DNA of 64,000 bases. Origin: Lapidilactobacillus wuchangensis. Lineage in GTDB: Bacteria; Bacillota; Bacilli; Lactobacillales; Lactobacillaceae. The translations under genes were made by a program, and so were the position numbers. This document shows, piece by piece, positions 8,619 through 18,294 of the stretch. Every line of letters starts with the position of its first letter. Position 1 is the stretch's first letter. The stretch spans positions 1 to 64,000 of the forward strand of contig NZ_RHOU01000009.1 in NCBI RefSeq assembly GCF_003946645.1. The letters are read 5' to 3'. The notes beneath the pieces are model-generated. The model made no database searches, had not been told where the DNA came from, and saw only the letters and a list, made by a program, of their open reading frames with translations.

Positions 8619-9197
8619 TTATGAAAGTAAATCAGGATAAATAACATCAAGCAATTTGAAATGATCAGCCGCAAATTCGTACTTGAAAATAGTGCAATTG
8701 CGGACACCGTGGGTCAATTTAGTGGTGGATCCCACAGCACGGCGTAAGAAATTGTGACAGGCCCCACCATGGGAAACTGCTAAAATAGTTTGATTTTCAG
8801 GTTGTTGCATTAAATTCAGCACCGTTCCATAAATCCGTTCTTCAACCTCATGCTGGGTTTCACCGCCGAATTGTTTGAAGTAATCGCCATAAGGTGGTTG
8901 CGGATTAAGCGCCTCATCTTGGCCCTCATACACGCCAAAGCCCCACTCACGCAAACCCTTCAACCGCTGATAAGGCATGCTGTTTGCCGTGACTAATTCT
9001 AAAGTATCACTGGTTCGCTCGGCTGTTGAACAAAAGGCATGATCAAACTTAATCCCTTGATCACGAAAATATTGCCCTGCTAATTTAGCCTGAGCAATCC
9101 CATTAGCTGTCAACGGTGAATCGCACCAGCCTTGGATTTTATGACGAACATTAAATAAAGTCTCGCCATGACGCATTAAATAAAGTGTTTTTGCCAA
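8619..9197 (-). CDS. Histidine phosphatase family protein (phosphoglycerate mutase-like)
   Basis: The 192-residue cytosolic enzyme has the catalytic LYLMRHGET motif at residues 5-13 (phospho-His at H10), the FCSTAERTSDT segment with the second Arg, and the late SHGG motif (second His). It belongs to the branch that dephosphorylates small metabolites; the substrate is unknown. The start is TTG 9197 with AGGAG nine bases upstream; no ATG lies before the catalytic motif. That ribosome binding site overlaps the stop of the HAD gene, so the two phosphatases are coupled. Confidence 0.9.
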   Translation of the reverse strand: MAKTLYLMRHGETLFNVRHKIQGWCDSPLTANGIAQAKLAGQYFRDQGIKFDHAFCSTAERTSDTLELVTANSMPYQRLKGLREWGFGVYEGQDEALNPQPPYGDYFKQFGGETQHEVEERIYGTVLNLMQQPENQTILAVSHGGACHNFLRRAVGSTTKLTHGVRNCTIFKYEFAADHFKLLDVIYPDLLS

Positions 9198-9209
9198 ACT
9201 ATTCGACTC

Positions 9210-10043
9210 CTAATCTAAGTGTTTAGCCAAGCTGGCCATAATCCCATCATCGTTATTCGTTAAGGTCACTTCATCGGCGGCTAAACGAATTTTCTCCTTG
9301 GCATTGGCCATGGCCACACCAATCCCCGCATAATTCAACATCGCCAAATCATTTTCATCGTCGCCAAAAGCGATCAACTCATCAGCAGTCAAACCAAGCT
9401 TAGGCAACAAATGGGCCAAGGCGGTCCCTTTATCAACACCTAAATTCGTAAATTCAAAATAAAAATCCGCGGTGAACATAGCATTCAAATCATGGGCAAA
9501 TGGCGCCGCCAATGAATGCCAGTTAGCTCGCAAATAATCCGGTTGGCCCGCCAACAGAATTTTATTGATCGGCTCACTCACAAACGCCGCTAAATCGGGC
9601 TGTTCACACAACTGTAACCGATCATTGCGCGCTTCATATTCAATAATATTGCGGTCGCCAGTCGCTAAATGCAGACGATTATGATAAACATCATTAACAT
9701 AAAGATAATCGCCCAGCGCCACCATAGGAATGACGTCAAATTTTTTCGCGTGGTCCAAAATCGCCTTGGATTGAATCACCGTCATCGCCCGATTGTAAAC
9801 AATTTGCTGCGTCTGGCAATCAATCACTTGGGAACCGTTGAAAGCAACGACTAAACCATGATGTTGATCCATGGCCAGCTCTCGAACATACTTTTCCGTG
9901 CCCTTGGCTGGTCGGCCAGTCGCCAAAATCAAGCGCACCCCCTGAGCTTGGGCGGCCATTAATGCTGCCTTGGTTCGCGGTGAAATTTCTTTGTGGTCAT
10001 TTGTTAACGTGCCATCAATATCGAGTGCAATCGCCTTAATCAA
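9210..10043 (-). CDS. Cof-type HAD-IIB phosphatase
   Basis: The 277-residue protein has the HAD motif I ALDIDGTLTN (D8 nucleophile, D10), motif II ATGR, a type IIB cap in the middle, the late lysine, and motif IV FGDDENDLAML. Such enzymes remove phosphate from sugar phosphates or cofactors such as FMN and PLP. The start is TTG 10043, eight bases after GAAGGAG. It is the first gene of a two-gene phosphatase operon. Confidence 0.9.
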   Translation of the reverse strand: MIKAIALDIDGTLTNDHKEISPRTKAALMAAQAQGVRLILATGRPAKGTEKYVRELAMDQHHGLVVAFNGSQVIDCQTQQIVYNRAMTVIQSKAILDHAKKFDVIPMVALGDYLYVNDVYHNRLHLATGDRNIIEYEARNDRLQLCEQPDLAAFVSEPINKILLAGQPDYLRANWHSLAAPFAHDLNAMFTADFYFEFTNLGVDKGTALAHLLPKLGLTADELIAFGDDENDLAMLNYAGIGVAMANAKEKIRLAADEVTLTNNDDGIMASLAKHLD

Positions 10044-10131
10044 CTTGCCAACTCCTTCAATAAATAAAAGTCACTGTTACTATTATAACAAGTTGGCCAA
10101 CACAATGTCAGACCGGCAACGCGATTTCTGG

Positions 10132-10512
10132 TTAATCATATAATTTGGCGAGTACATTTACAGGCACTTCGTTTTCGGAAATGGTTTGAGGGCCAACCAC
10201 AACGCGCAAAGTACTGGCAGTTAACTTAATAAAGCTGTTCGCCGGTAGCGGCTGCGGGTTGCGACCAGAAATATCAAAAGTACGCGTCATTTTCTGACCA
10301 TTTTTAGTCACCACTTGAATTTTATAATGATAAGCATAACGATCAGACTCCGGCTGACCAGCCAAATCCTTAGCTGCTTCCTTGCTAGGAACTTGCGCTG
10401 GCACAATAGCATAAGCCTCAGTGCCTAAATAGGTCTGCTGATAATATTTAAAACCGCAATAACCGATTAGACTAACCATTAAAACTGCCAAAATAGCTAA
10501 TATTTTCTTCAT
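10132..10512 (-). CDS. YxeA family (DUF1093) secreted or membrane-anchored protein
   Basis: A 126-residue protein with an N-terminal hydrophobic segment (residues 4-20) and a small beta-rich outer domain. The segment YAYHYKIQVVTKNGQKMTRTFD and the length fit the YxeA/DUF1093 family, widespread in lactobacilli and of unknown function. GAGGAAA precedes ATG 10512. It appears monocistronic. Confidence 0.8.
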   Translation of the reverse strand: MKKILAILAVLMVSLIGYCGFKYYQQTYLGTEAYAIVPAQVPSKEAAKDLAGQPESDRYAYHYKIQVVTKNGQKMTRTFDISGRNPQPLPANSFIKLTASTLRVVVGPQTISENEVPVNVLAKLYD

Positions 10513-10654
10513 TTATTTCCTCAATTGTTCTTTTAATGACTTTATTTTAAGGAAAAATGTGTCAAACAAGCCATCGAATTAACTTGCAATATTGTAAGTT
10601 TTAGAAATATCGGGTGATACTGAAGCAATTATTCAAGAATATGCAGTAAAAGTG

Positions 10655-11459
10655 TACGAACTGAATTGTGTCTGACTGCATTGCGGGCTTGCTGGTTGTG
10701 GAACGCTGCCGGCATCGATTTGAACCATTTAAGGGTCAAAATTCAAAACCATTAAAATCTAATGATGGTTTTTATGTCTGACTGCATTGCGGGCTGCTTG
10801 GCGTGGAACGCGGCCGGCATTGATTTAAGCTTATTGCTAACGCAACAATCTCAAATACAAGCCTTGTTCTAAGTGGCCCAGCCACTAAGAACAATTTGGC
10901 GGCTGACGCCAAGATCCCTCCATTCCGTCTGGAGTTAAAGCAGTGCACTTCATCATTTTAGAATTTGAGGCAATGATAGTGGGACTAATCAACTTAATCC
11001 GAATTGTTATCGTAACTGAACAGCGGTATTTAAAAAGCCTGTCTGACAGTTTCTGGTTTAATTCCAGAAAACTTGTCAAACAGGCTCATTAGTTTATTAC
11101 AATTTGCTTTTCTAAATAGTGGTGCTCAATTCAGTTAGTTTCATCTGGTGGTTGCTGGGCGATTGGCATCCAACTTCACTAGTACTGTCTTGATATCAAC
11201 AAAATTTGAAGTGGACTAACTTAGATCAAAACGTAGTGGAGGCCGCCGGGGTGTCAGCCGCGAAATTATCCTTGGCGATTTATCGCTTAGGATAAGGCTT
11301 GTATTTAAGATTTTGCGCAGCAAAAGCTTAAATCAACGCCCGCCGCGTTCCACACTCCGCCGGCCGCAACGGAGTTGTCCGCTATTCTGCCAAAAACTAG
11401 TTCAGTCTCAAACCAACGAACACAGCGTTCCACGCCCTCAAAATTGCCCAGCAACCACC
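10655..11459 (+). repeat. Large structured intergenic repeat, copy C
   Basis: The most complete copy. It has an extra partial left arm (10665-10730), a full left unit (10770-10940) with nested hairpin TTGTTCT/AGAACAA and inner GTGGC/GCCAC, a central hairpin (11037-11085) and an inverted right unit (about 11225-11390). The outer stem GGTGGTTGCTGGGCGATT (11147-11164) pairs with AATTGCCCAGCAACCACC (11442-11459), with a single G-U. It lies between yxeA and the GH5 gene, with no supported coding frame. Confidence 0.9.
11033..11090. terminator. Central hairpin of repeat copy C
   Basis: GCCTGTCTGACA (11037-11048) pairs with TGTCAAACAGGC (11074-11085) with one mismatch; an inner TTCTGG/CCAGAA hairpin sits inside. 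An A-run before the stem gives a U-run for minus-strand transcripts, so it could terminate the GH5 operon. Confidence 0.55.
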
Positions 11460-11514
11460 ACTCCCTAATTTGGGGAAGTCTTGGCCCAGTTTTTTAAATC
11501 AAACAAAGCAACAG

Positions 11515-13086
11515 TTAAAACAAATTAATCTTCGCCAAACCAACAACACCAGTTAAGACGACCACTTTGACTTTCACATCAGTCAGTTGTGCTATCGGTA
11601 ATTGCAAATCAATTCCGACTAAAGGACCATTAAAGATTTCTTGGTCGTTCACTAATACTTGAACTTGACTATTAGCTGCGGTCAATTGATCGTCAAAACA
11701 TAATTGGACTTGCTTAGCTGGTTGTTGATTCCAGAAACGATAAGTAACAAATTCCGTCTCGTGCAACCGCAAACGATATTCATCAAGATGAACATCAAAA
11801 GTCGACTTACCTGGTTGTTGCAAATCAGGAACGATAATATCCAAATTTGTGCCTTGATGATATTTCACGAAATTGTTGCGCACTGTCGCACCATGATAAC
11901 TGCCAGCAACTTCGGAGAAGTTAACGGCCGCATAAGTGAACGGTGGTTCTAATAAAATATGATGATCAACGTCCGGATTTTGAAGGCAATTTTCAAATTT
12001 AATATTATCCAGATACTCAGCCAGAATTGCTTTAACTTGACCGACAGCTGGTTTACGACCGTTTTGCAGATAGTCCAAAATTAATGACCAATGATCAGGT
12101 GTTTTCACGGTTACCGCGCTGTTTTGGCGACCCATTTTCTTATAGGTCCAGAAATGACGACTGACTTGATTCGCCTCGCAAAGTTGTGCCATGCCGGCAA
12201 ACCAACGATCATTATTTTCGCCAGTTTCACCTAACCATAATGGCACATCGTATTGTTGACTGACTGCCAAGAATTCAGCGAAAGTTTCCTGACTTGGTAA
12301 AACGCCATAACGGTGGAAATGAATCACATAATTATCATCATAACGATGATTGAAGACGCTGGGATCACTGGCCCAGTGATAACCTTCCAACGAGAACATA
12401 TGGCGAGCATCAACGGCCCGAACTTTGGCAATCGCCTCATTGTAAAATTGCGCCAATTTCGGCAACAAATAATCGAAGTCTTGTAAGTGATCATTACCAG
12501 GACGAATCGGTTCATTTAACAAATCATAACCAGCAACGGCCGGCTCGTCGGCATAACGGCGAGCAATGAATTGCCAAAGCTGTAACGCTTGATGCCAATA
12601 TTCTGGTACTAAATACAGATTAGGCACATCACCAATTGAATCATCAATATTGGCACCAGTTTGACCACCAGGGGCGCCATGCATATCGATCCAAACGTAA
12701 AGGTCATATTTTTTCGCCCAAGCAATTGCTTGATCCATTAAATAGAAATTACGTTCATCGACTTCACCAGCATCATCAAGAAACAAGCTGGCATTAAATG
12801 GTAATCGCAGTGAATTATAGCCTTGCTGATGAATGTAAGCCACATCAGCTTCAGTGAAATAATTATCACGATAAGCCTGCCAGAAATCTTGAGCAAATTC
12901 TGAATCAGTTAAATCCGCAATTGTCTGCTCAATCCGCCGTGGTCGATCAAATAATTGACCGTGAGCTTGCCACATATAACCTTCCTGTAGCAACCAATTA
13001 CCAATGCCCCAACCTTTTAGCAACATTGGCTGGCCATCTTCAGTTACAATCTGGCGACCTTGAGTTTTTAGGAATTTCGTAATCAT
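11515..13086 (-). CDS. Glycoside hydrolase family 5 beta-glucanase/glucosidase, cytoplasmic
   Basis: The 523-residue enzyme has a GH5 barrel at residues about 1-350. GYDLLNEP carries the acid/base E192, WLGETGE the nucleophile E287, and IDMHGAPGG and IHFHRYG other conserved active-site positions. A C-terminal beta-rich domain of about 150 residues follows. No signal peptide is present, so it acts on imported oligosaccharides. It is the last gene of the LacI-ABC-YesL-ROK locus. CGGAGAT precedes ATG 13086. The likely substrate is a beta-glucan or cello-type oligosaccharide; exact linkage is not readable. Confidence 0.88.
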   Translation of the reverse strand: MITKFLKTQGRQIVTEDGQPMLLKGWGIGNWLLQEGYMWQAHGQLFDRPRRIEQTIADLTDSEFAQDFWQAYRDNYFTEADVAYIHQQGYNSLRLPFNASLFLDDAGEVDERNFYLMDQAIAWAKKYDLYVWIDMHGAPGGQTGANIDDSIGDVPNLYLVPEYWHQALQLWQFIARRYADEPAVAGYDLLNEPIRPGNDHLQDFDYLLPKLAQFYNEAIAKVRAVDARHMFSLEGYHWASDPSVFNHRYDDNYVIHFHRYGVLPSQETFAEFLAVSQQYDVPLWLGETGENNDRWFAGMAQLCEANQVSRHFWTYKKMGRQNSAVTVKTPDHWSLILDYLQNGRKPAVGQVKAILAEYLDNIKFENCLQNPDVDHHILLEPPFTYAAVNFSEVAGSYHGATVRNNFVKYHQGTNLDIIVPDLQQPGKSTFDVHLDEYRLRLHETEFVTYRFWNQQPAKQVQLCFDDQLTAANSQVQVLVNDQEIFNGPLVGIDLQLPIAQLTDVKVKVVVLTGVVGLAKINLF

Positions 13087-13104
13087 CTTAATTCAATCTC
13101 CGAT

Positions 13105-14043
13105 CTAAGCTTCTTGACGACGCATTGCTTGATAAACAGCGCCGATGATACCGGCATTATTCATGAGCTTGGCTGGTTTGATTTGAGCGATGGCTTGGTC
13201 TTTCACTTCAGAGACACTGACATGGCGTAATTCCAAATCAGTCAAAGCGGCATTTAAGTCATGAATAAAAGTTGGATTAGCACTAATGCCGCCGCCAATC
13301 AGCACAACTTCAGGATCATAGCAAACAATCAAATTAAGAATGCCGGTGGCTAAATCATAATAGAATTTATCAAGGGTCATTTGAGCTAACTTCTCACCAG
13401 CTGCCGCCGCTTGGAAAATCACCCGGGCATCGATCACCCGTTCAAACTCTGGATCCAATTGTTGCTTCGCCAAGGTATAAGTATGGCAAAGCCCACCAAC
13501 AATGGCGCTGGACTTATTCAGTGAGGCATCTTCTAAATCACGAGTAAAGTCTAAATTATGCGTTAGCATCCAACCAAATTCGCCAGCCATCCCGTGAGCA
13601 CCACGGTAAAGCTGATTATTGATCACAGCGCCACCGCCGAAACCAGTTCCCAAAACTAAGCAAAGATAATTATCAATGCCTTGGGCAGCACCTAACCAGT
13701 GTTCAGCAATTGCTGCCGCATTAGCATCATTTTCAACATTGGTTGGTAAGTTCGTTCGTTGCTCCATCTCGGCTTTCAAATTAACGCCAATCATGCTGCG
13801 AACCGCACCGGCTGTTAACAGAAAGCCATTATTTTTAATAATACCGGGCATACTAATCCCGATACCAGCTAAATCAGTTTCTTGTGCTTGATAATCAGTG
13901 ACAATCTTAGTTAATTGTTCTAAAAAATCGTTTTTATTTAATGGTGTTGGCACAGCGCCTTGGGCTTGAATATGCCCGGCATGATCGACGAGACCATACT
14001 TGATCGTCGTACCGCCAACATCGATTCCAATATAGTGTTGCAT
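13105..14043 (-). CDS. ROK family sugar kinase
   Basis: The 312-residue protein shows the ATP phosphate motif GIDVGGTTIKYG (residues 5-16), the catalytic ENDANAAA segment and LGTGFGGG. It phosphorylates a sugar, probably glucose or a related hexose freed by the GH5 enzyme. Unlike most ROK kinases it lacks the CxCGxxGCxE zinc motif; the expected place, after HGMAGEFGW, has no paired cysteines. ATG 14043 is two bases past the YesL stop with GAAGGGCAG upstream. It could also be an amino-sugar kinase. Confidence 0.87.
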   Translation of the reverse strand: MQHYIGIDVGGTTIKYGLVDHAGHIQAQGAVPTPLNKNDFLEQLTKIVTDYQAQETDLAGIGISMPGIIKNNGFLLTAGAVRSMIGVNLKAEMEQRTNLPTNVENDANAAAIAEHWLGAAQGIDNYLCLVLGTGFGGGAVINNQLYRGAHGMAGEFGWMLTHNLDFTRDLEDASLNKSSAIVGGLCHTYTLAKQQLDPEFERVIDARVIFQAAAAGEKLAQMTLDKFYYDLATGILNLIVCYDPEVVLIGGGISANPTFIHDLNAALTDLELRHVSVSEVKDQAIAQIKPAKLMNNAGIIGAVYQAMRRQEA

Positions 14044-14045
14044 GA

Positions 14046-14666
14046 TTAATTCTGCCCTTCTGTGTCGTCATACTTCTGGAAAATATGAGTCATAATTTTA
14101 CTATTGATCATCGCGGCCCCAGCTACTCCTAAGAAAATCCAGAGGAAGAATAACTTAGGCAACAGGATTGGGAACAACACGATCAGCACCGCATTGCTAA
14201 TGAAACAAACAATACTTAAGGCTGCGTTCTGGAAACTAAGCACCAAGGCGTTGCGAATTTGCGCACCAAGTTGGTTATCGTAATGAGCTAACATTGGAAA
14301 AAGATATTCACTAGTAAATAAGAAAATTGCGGATAAACTGACCATAATAATCACGATGATCGGTTGCTTCTGGAACAAGGCATAACGAATAGCTCCGAAG
14401 AAGAACAATGCGCCTAATAACATACCTAGACCGGCAATGAATCCTTGCTTAAAGTTACTCTTGAAAGCTGCCATATAAGTCCGATAAAGGGCCGGTTCGT
14501 CACCAGTGGCAATCTTCAAAGTACAGTGATATAAAGCTACCGTCGAAGCACCAATCGTGACAATTGGTAATGAGGTCAACAGGAATAGTAGATTCAAGCA
14601 TAGCACCTGATAAATAATGGTCATGGCTCGGAATAAACCACCGTTCAGACTGAAAATTTTCTTCAT
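14046..14666 (-). CDS. YesL family (DUF624) membrane protein
   Basis: A 206-residue protein with five to six hydrophobic segments. The N-terminal FSLNGGLFRAMTIIYQVLCL and TSLPIVTIGASTVALYH are typical of YesL. The family is encoded with carbohydrate ABC importers of the LplABC type and is thought to assist them; mechanism unknown. AAAGGAG precedes ATG 14666. It sits between the binding protein and ROK kinase genes in one operon. Confidence 0.88.
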   Translation of the reverse strand: MKKIFSLNGGLFRAMTIIYQVLCLNLLFLLTSLPIVTIGASTVALYHCTLKIATGDEPALYRTYMAAFKSNFKQGFIAGLGMLLGALFFFGAIRYALFQKQPIIVIIMVSLSAIFLFTSEYLFPMLAHYDNQLGAQIRNALVLSFQNAALSIVCFISNAVLIVLFPILLPKLFFLWIFLGVAGAAMINSKIMTHIFQKYDDTEGQN

Positions 14667-14710
14667 CGACTTGCAGCTCCTTTGTTAGCGATTACTTCTA
14701 GCAACTAAGA

Positions 14711-14732
14711 AAGCCAGGATTTTTCCTGGCCA
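14711..14732 (-). terminator. Attenuator or RNA-stabilising hairpin after the binding-protein gene
   Basis: GCCAGGA and TCCTGGC pair across four T (14713-14730), followed on the minus strand by TTTCTT. A weak terminator here would raise binding-protein mRNA relative to the genes downstream, as is common in ABC sugar operons. Confidence 0.55.
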
Positions 14733-14769
14733 TCTCAGTAAACAATTAACATTGTCAACTTAACCTGGA

Positions 14770-16386
14770 TTACTTCATGTTAAGTTTCTTCTTATTAGCA
14801 ACAATATTGGCATCACGCGTCTTATTGATTGCTTCAATACTATTTTCTTTCTGGAACTTCTTGTACTTAGCCAAAGCACTATCAAATTCTGACTTATCCT
14901 TAGCCCGGATCATTGAAACCATGGTTGTACTCCAGTTAGTTTGAATCGCACTTAAAGCACGTGCTTCTTGAGTACCTGGATCTGGCGCAATGTTTTCAAT
15001 CACGAATTGTGGCTTCAAATACTTCTTGCCCCAATCTTGCATTTGCCAAACAGCCTTAACATATGAATCCTTGTTCAAAGCTTTGTAACGGTCATGACCG
15101 AAGAGGATAAATTCACCGATTCGATATTGTTTCTGCCATTTAGTAGGTTCTTCAAGTTGTACTTTCTTAGCAAAAGCAGTCCGAGTAACAGTGCCATCAG
15201 CGGCTTGAGTGTACATCTTACCTTTTTCACCAAAGTTCGTTAACATTTGACCCTTGTTGCTTAAGAGATATTCAAAGACTTGAATTGCTTTAGCAGGGTT
15301 CTTTGACTTGTTAGAAATGTAGTTGATCAACCAGCCAGAAATCCCGGCTTGAGACAATGTTGGTTCGCGGCCAACGGTACTTTGAATCCCGTTGATTGCT
15401 AAGTATTCTGCACCAGGATGTTTCGTTGCAAAGTTCTGCAAGTCAGTCCCTTGGTTAACATCAGAGCCCATCATCATAGTTGCATATTTACCATTAGCAA
15501 CTTTTTCTTTGAAGGCGTTAGAGTCATCAGTAAAGCTATCATCACTAATGTTACCATCAGCATGAACTTCACGGAAGGCGTTCAACCATTTAATATAATC
15601 AGGGTCCAAATCACGATCATAGTATTTACCATTCTTCGTAATTGGCACACCTAACATATCTTGAACAACGTTTTCCAAAGAACTGTTACCACCACTGAAA
15701 TCGTTAAAGCCAAATGGAATTAAGTTAGGGAATTTTTCTTTGATAGCTTTCATCCCTTTAACGAAACCTTCTGGTGTCGTAAAGTCTTGATCACCAATAG
15801 CGTCTTTAACGTCTTGACGAATGATGAAGGCGTCACGTGGTAAGATTTTACCACTCTTGTAATCAGCTGGTGTATTTGAGTAGTTAGGGTAACCGTAAGT
15901 TTGACCCTTGATCTTATACCAGTTCAACGTATCTTTTTGAGCAACCTTGTAGAAATATGGGTCGTATTTAGTTGCTAAATCTTGTAATGAGTATGCCCAA
16001 GTATTGGCTGTCCGTGCAACCTTCGAGTTAGGGTCATCAATCGTGATCATATCAGGCATGTTACCACTAGCAAAATAAGTATTTAATTTCGTGTCATCAC
16101 CAGTAACGAACTTGATGTTCACATTCAAATCTTTCTTAATTTGCTTCGTAATGTAATCTTTGCCGTAATCTTTGTTCCACCATTCCTCTTTGACAAACCA
16201 TGTCAAAGTGGTCATCTTGCTCTTATCACTCTTCCAAGCTGGTGTATCTTTGCTAACCTTGTATGAAGCCTTTGGTAAGTTGCTAGAACCACTATCAGCT
16301 TTCTTGCCGCCACAAGCTGTTAAAATAAGTGCAGATCCCAAAACGACGACTGCTGATAATGCCCGTAAAATTCCTTTTTTCTTCAT
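14770..16386 (-). CDS. Extracellular sugar-binding lipoprotein of an LplA-type ABC importer
   Basis: The 538-residue protein begins with a lipoprotein signal peptide (lipobox LTAC, about residue 25). The mature part is a family 1 solute-binding protein of the large LplA/YtcQ kind, which captures oligosaccharides outside the cell and delivers them to the two permeases encoded upstream. GAGG precedes ATG 16386. Size and YesL association fit plant or glucan oligosaccharide importers. Confidence 0.92.
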   Translation of the reverse strand: MKKKGILRALSAVVVLGSALILTACGGKKADSGSSNLPKASYKVSKDTPAWKSDKSKMTTLTWFVKEEWWNKDYGKDYITKQIKKDLNVNIKFVTGDDTKLNTYFASGNMPDMITIDDPNSKVARTANTWAYSLQDLATKYDPYFYKVAQKDTLNWYKIKGQTYGYPNYSNTPADYKSGKILPRDAFIIRQDVKDAIGDQDFTTPEGFVKGMKAIKEKFPNLIPFGFNDFSGGNSSLENVVQDMLGVPITKNGKYYDRDLDPDYIKWLNAFREVHADGNISDDSFTDDSNAFKEKVANGKYATMMMGSDVNQGTDLQNFATKHPGAEYLAINGIQSTVGREPTLSQAGISGWLINYISNKSKNPAKAIQVFEYLLSNKGQMLTNFGEKGKMYTQAADGTVTRTAFAKKVQLEEPTKWQKQYRIGEFILFGHDRYKALNKDSYVKAVWQMQDWGKKYLKPQFVIENIAPDPGTQEARALSAIQTNWSTTMVSMIRAKDKSEFDSALAKYKKFQKENSIEAINKTRDANIVANKKKLNMK

Positions 16387-16409
16387 TACTGTATCCCTAC
16401 CTCTTCAAA

Positions 16410-17315
16410 TTATTCTTTTACTGCGCCAAGCATTGTACCTGTTACGAAATACTTCTGCAAAAATGGATAAAGAACCAAGATTGGTAGCATTGTTACCACG
16501 ATTGTTGCTAACTGCACCCCCTTCGATGATGTTGCGATTGTAATCTGGGCATTCAACCCATTTGCTGCCGCTGCTTGAGATTTGACGATAATATCGTACA
16601 AGCGCATCTGCATTGGATATAAGGCTTCATTAGTGATATAAAGTTTCGCAGTCATGAAGTCATTCCATTGCCAAACGCCATGGAATAAACCGATGGTGGC
16701 TAAAGCTGGTTTGGATAATGGCACGATAATTGAGAAGAAGATCTTCCAATCACTAGCGCCATCGATTTTGGCTGACTCTTCCAAGGAATCAGGAATATCC
16801 CGGAAGAAGTTCATTAAGATAACCATGTCATAATAACTGAACATTGCTGGTAAAATGTAAACCCAGAACGAGTTGAGTAAGCCTAATGACTTAATCAATA
16901 AGTAAGTTGGGATCATCCCACCTGAGAAGAACATCGTGATAATACCCATGGCCGAATATAATTTACGACCACGTAGACGCCGTTTACTTAAGGCATAAGC
17001 CACAATCGAGCAGAGGAATAAATGGAAGATAACCCCAACGATTGTTTTGGCAGCAGAGATAAACATTGATTGCCAAATACCACTGTCATTAAATACAGAC
17101 ACATAGTTGGCGATTGATAATTTGCTAGGCCAGAAAACAAAGGACGTCGCGTTCTTATCGGCAAATGATGAAATAACAATATTCCACATTGGAATCAAAA
17201 TGATTAACGAGAATAAAGTCATTAGGATCACGTTGACGACATCAAAAACTTTGTTACCCTTGGTTTTACGAACCTTCGAAAGATTACTCTTAGTTTGTTT
17301 CTTCGATAACATCAT
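16410..17315 (-). CDS. Sugar ABC transporter permease, LplC/YtcP type
   Basis: The 301-residue protein has six hydrophobic segments and the EAA-type loop LEESAKIDGASDWKIFFSII, which docks to the ATPase. The C-terminal FLQKYFVTGTMLGAVKE is typical of the LplC branch. It lies between the permease B and binding-protein genes. GGGGTG lies upstream of ATG 17315. No ATPase is encoded in the locus, so a shared MsmK-type ATPase elsewhere is expected. Confidence 0.92.
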   Translation of the reverse strand: MMLSKKQTKSNLSKVRKTKGNKVFDVVNVILMTLFSLIILIPMWNIVISSFADKNATSFVFWPSKLSIANYVSVFNDSGIWQSMFISAAKTIVGVIFHLFLCSIVAYALSKRRLRGRKLYSAMGIITMFFSGGMIPTYLLIKSLGLLNSFWVYILPAMFSYYDMVILMNFFRDIPDSLEESAKIDGASDWKIFFSIIVPLSKPALATIGLFHGVWQWNDFMTAKLYITNEALYPMQMRLYDIIVKSQAAAANGLNAQITIATSSKGVQLATIVVTMLPILVLYPFLQKYFVTGTMLGAVKE

Positions 17316-17330
17316 TTATACGCACCCCGC

Positions 17331-18281
17331 TTACAAGACTGATTGATTATCGTTCAGTTTCTTCGTGACTAAATTCGTAATCGTCAAGAGAACAACTGAG
17401 ATAATCCCGACACCTAAACCTACGGCAGTCGCGTAAGAGAAGTCACCTTGCGTTAAACCGACACGATATACATAGGAATTAATAACTTCGGCTTTGGGTT
17501 GGTTTTGCGAATTCATCAAAACTAAAGTTTGATCCAAGTTAGAATTGAATAACCCAGAAACTGATAGGATCAAGTTCAAAGCAATAATGTTACTCATTTC
17601 AGGAATGGTGATGCTCCAAATCTGACGAATCTTAGAAGCACCATCCATTTCGGCAGCTTCATAATAAGTTGGATCAATCTTGGACATGGTGGCTAGATAT
17701 AAGATTGTGCCCCAGCCTGCTTCCTTCCATACATCAGATAAGGAAGCAATGCTCCAATAACCGCCGGCATTTAACATGTGGTTGGTATGAATATTGAAGC
17801 CTAACATGTTCAACAGCCCATTTAACATCCCATTAGAAGACATCCAAGTGATCAACATCCCGCCTAAGATGATCCAAGACAAGAAGTGAGGTAAATAAGT
17901 AATCGTTTGAACGACCTTCTTAAATGGCGCCCAGTTCAGTTCGAAAATCATAATTGCAAGAATAATAGGTAAGAAGAACTCAATCACTAATTTGATGGCA
18001 CTAATGCCCACCGTGTTTTGAACTGATTGCCAGAAGTACTTGTCTTGCAAAATCGTTTGGAAGTTTTGCATGCCGACCCAAGGTGAATCTTGAATCGTAC
18101 TCGTTACGGAATAGCTCTTAAATGCTAACGTCAAACCATAAATTGGAATGAAGTTGAAAATAATCATACAGATGATACCCGGTAAGACCATTGTTTGTAG
18201 TTGCCATTGCCGTCCAAAATCGCGACACCAGTTAGCAACTTTTGATCCGACCGATTTGTTCCTTTTTGCTTCGGAATTCAT
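17331..18281 (-). CDS. Sugar ABC transporter permease, LplB type
   Basis: The 316-residue protein has six hydrophobic segments and the EAA loop YYEAAEMDGASKIRQIWSI. NFIPIYGLTLAFKSY near the N-terminus is characteristic of LplB/YteP permeases. It is the first structural gene after lacI: AGGAGGAG lies just before ATG 18281, and a 22-bp palindrome abuts that site. It pairs with the permease encoded next. Confidence 0.92.
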   Translation of the reverse strand: MNSEAKRNKSVGSKVANWCRDFGRQWQLQTMVLPGIICMIIFNFIPIYGLTLAFKSYSVTSTIQDSPWVGMQNFQTILQDKYFWQSVQNTVGISAIKLVIEFFLPIILAIMIFELNWAPFKKVVQTITYLPHFLSWIILGGMLITWMSSNGMLNGLLNMLGFNIHTNHMLNAGGYWSIASLSDVWKEAGWGTILYLATMSKIDPTYYEAAEMDGASKIRQIWSITIPEMSNIIALNLILSVSGLFNSNLDQTLVLMNSQNQPKAEVINSYVYRVGLTQGDFSYATAVGLGVGIISVVLLTITNLVTKKLNDNQSVL

Positions 18282-18294
18282 GATTACTCCTCCT

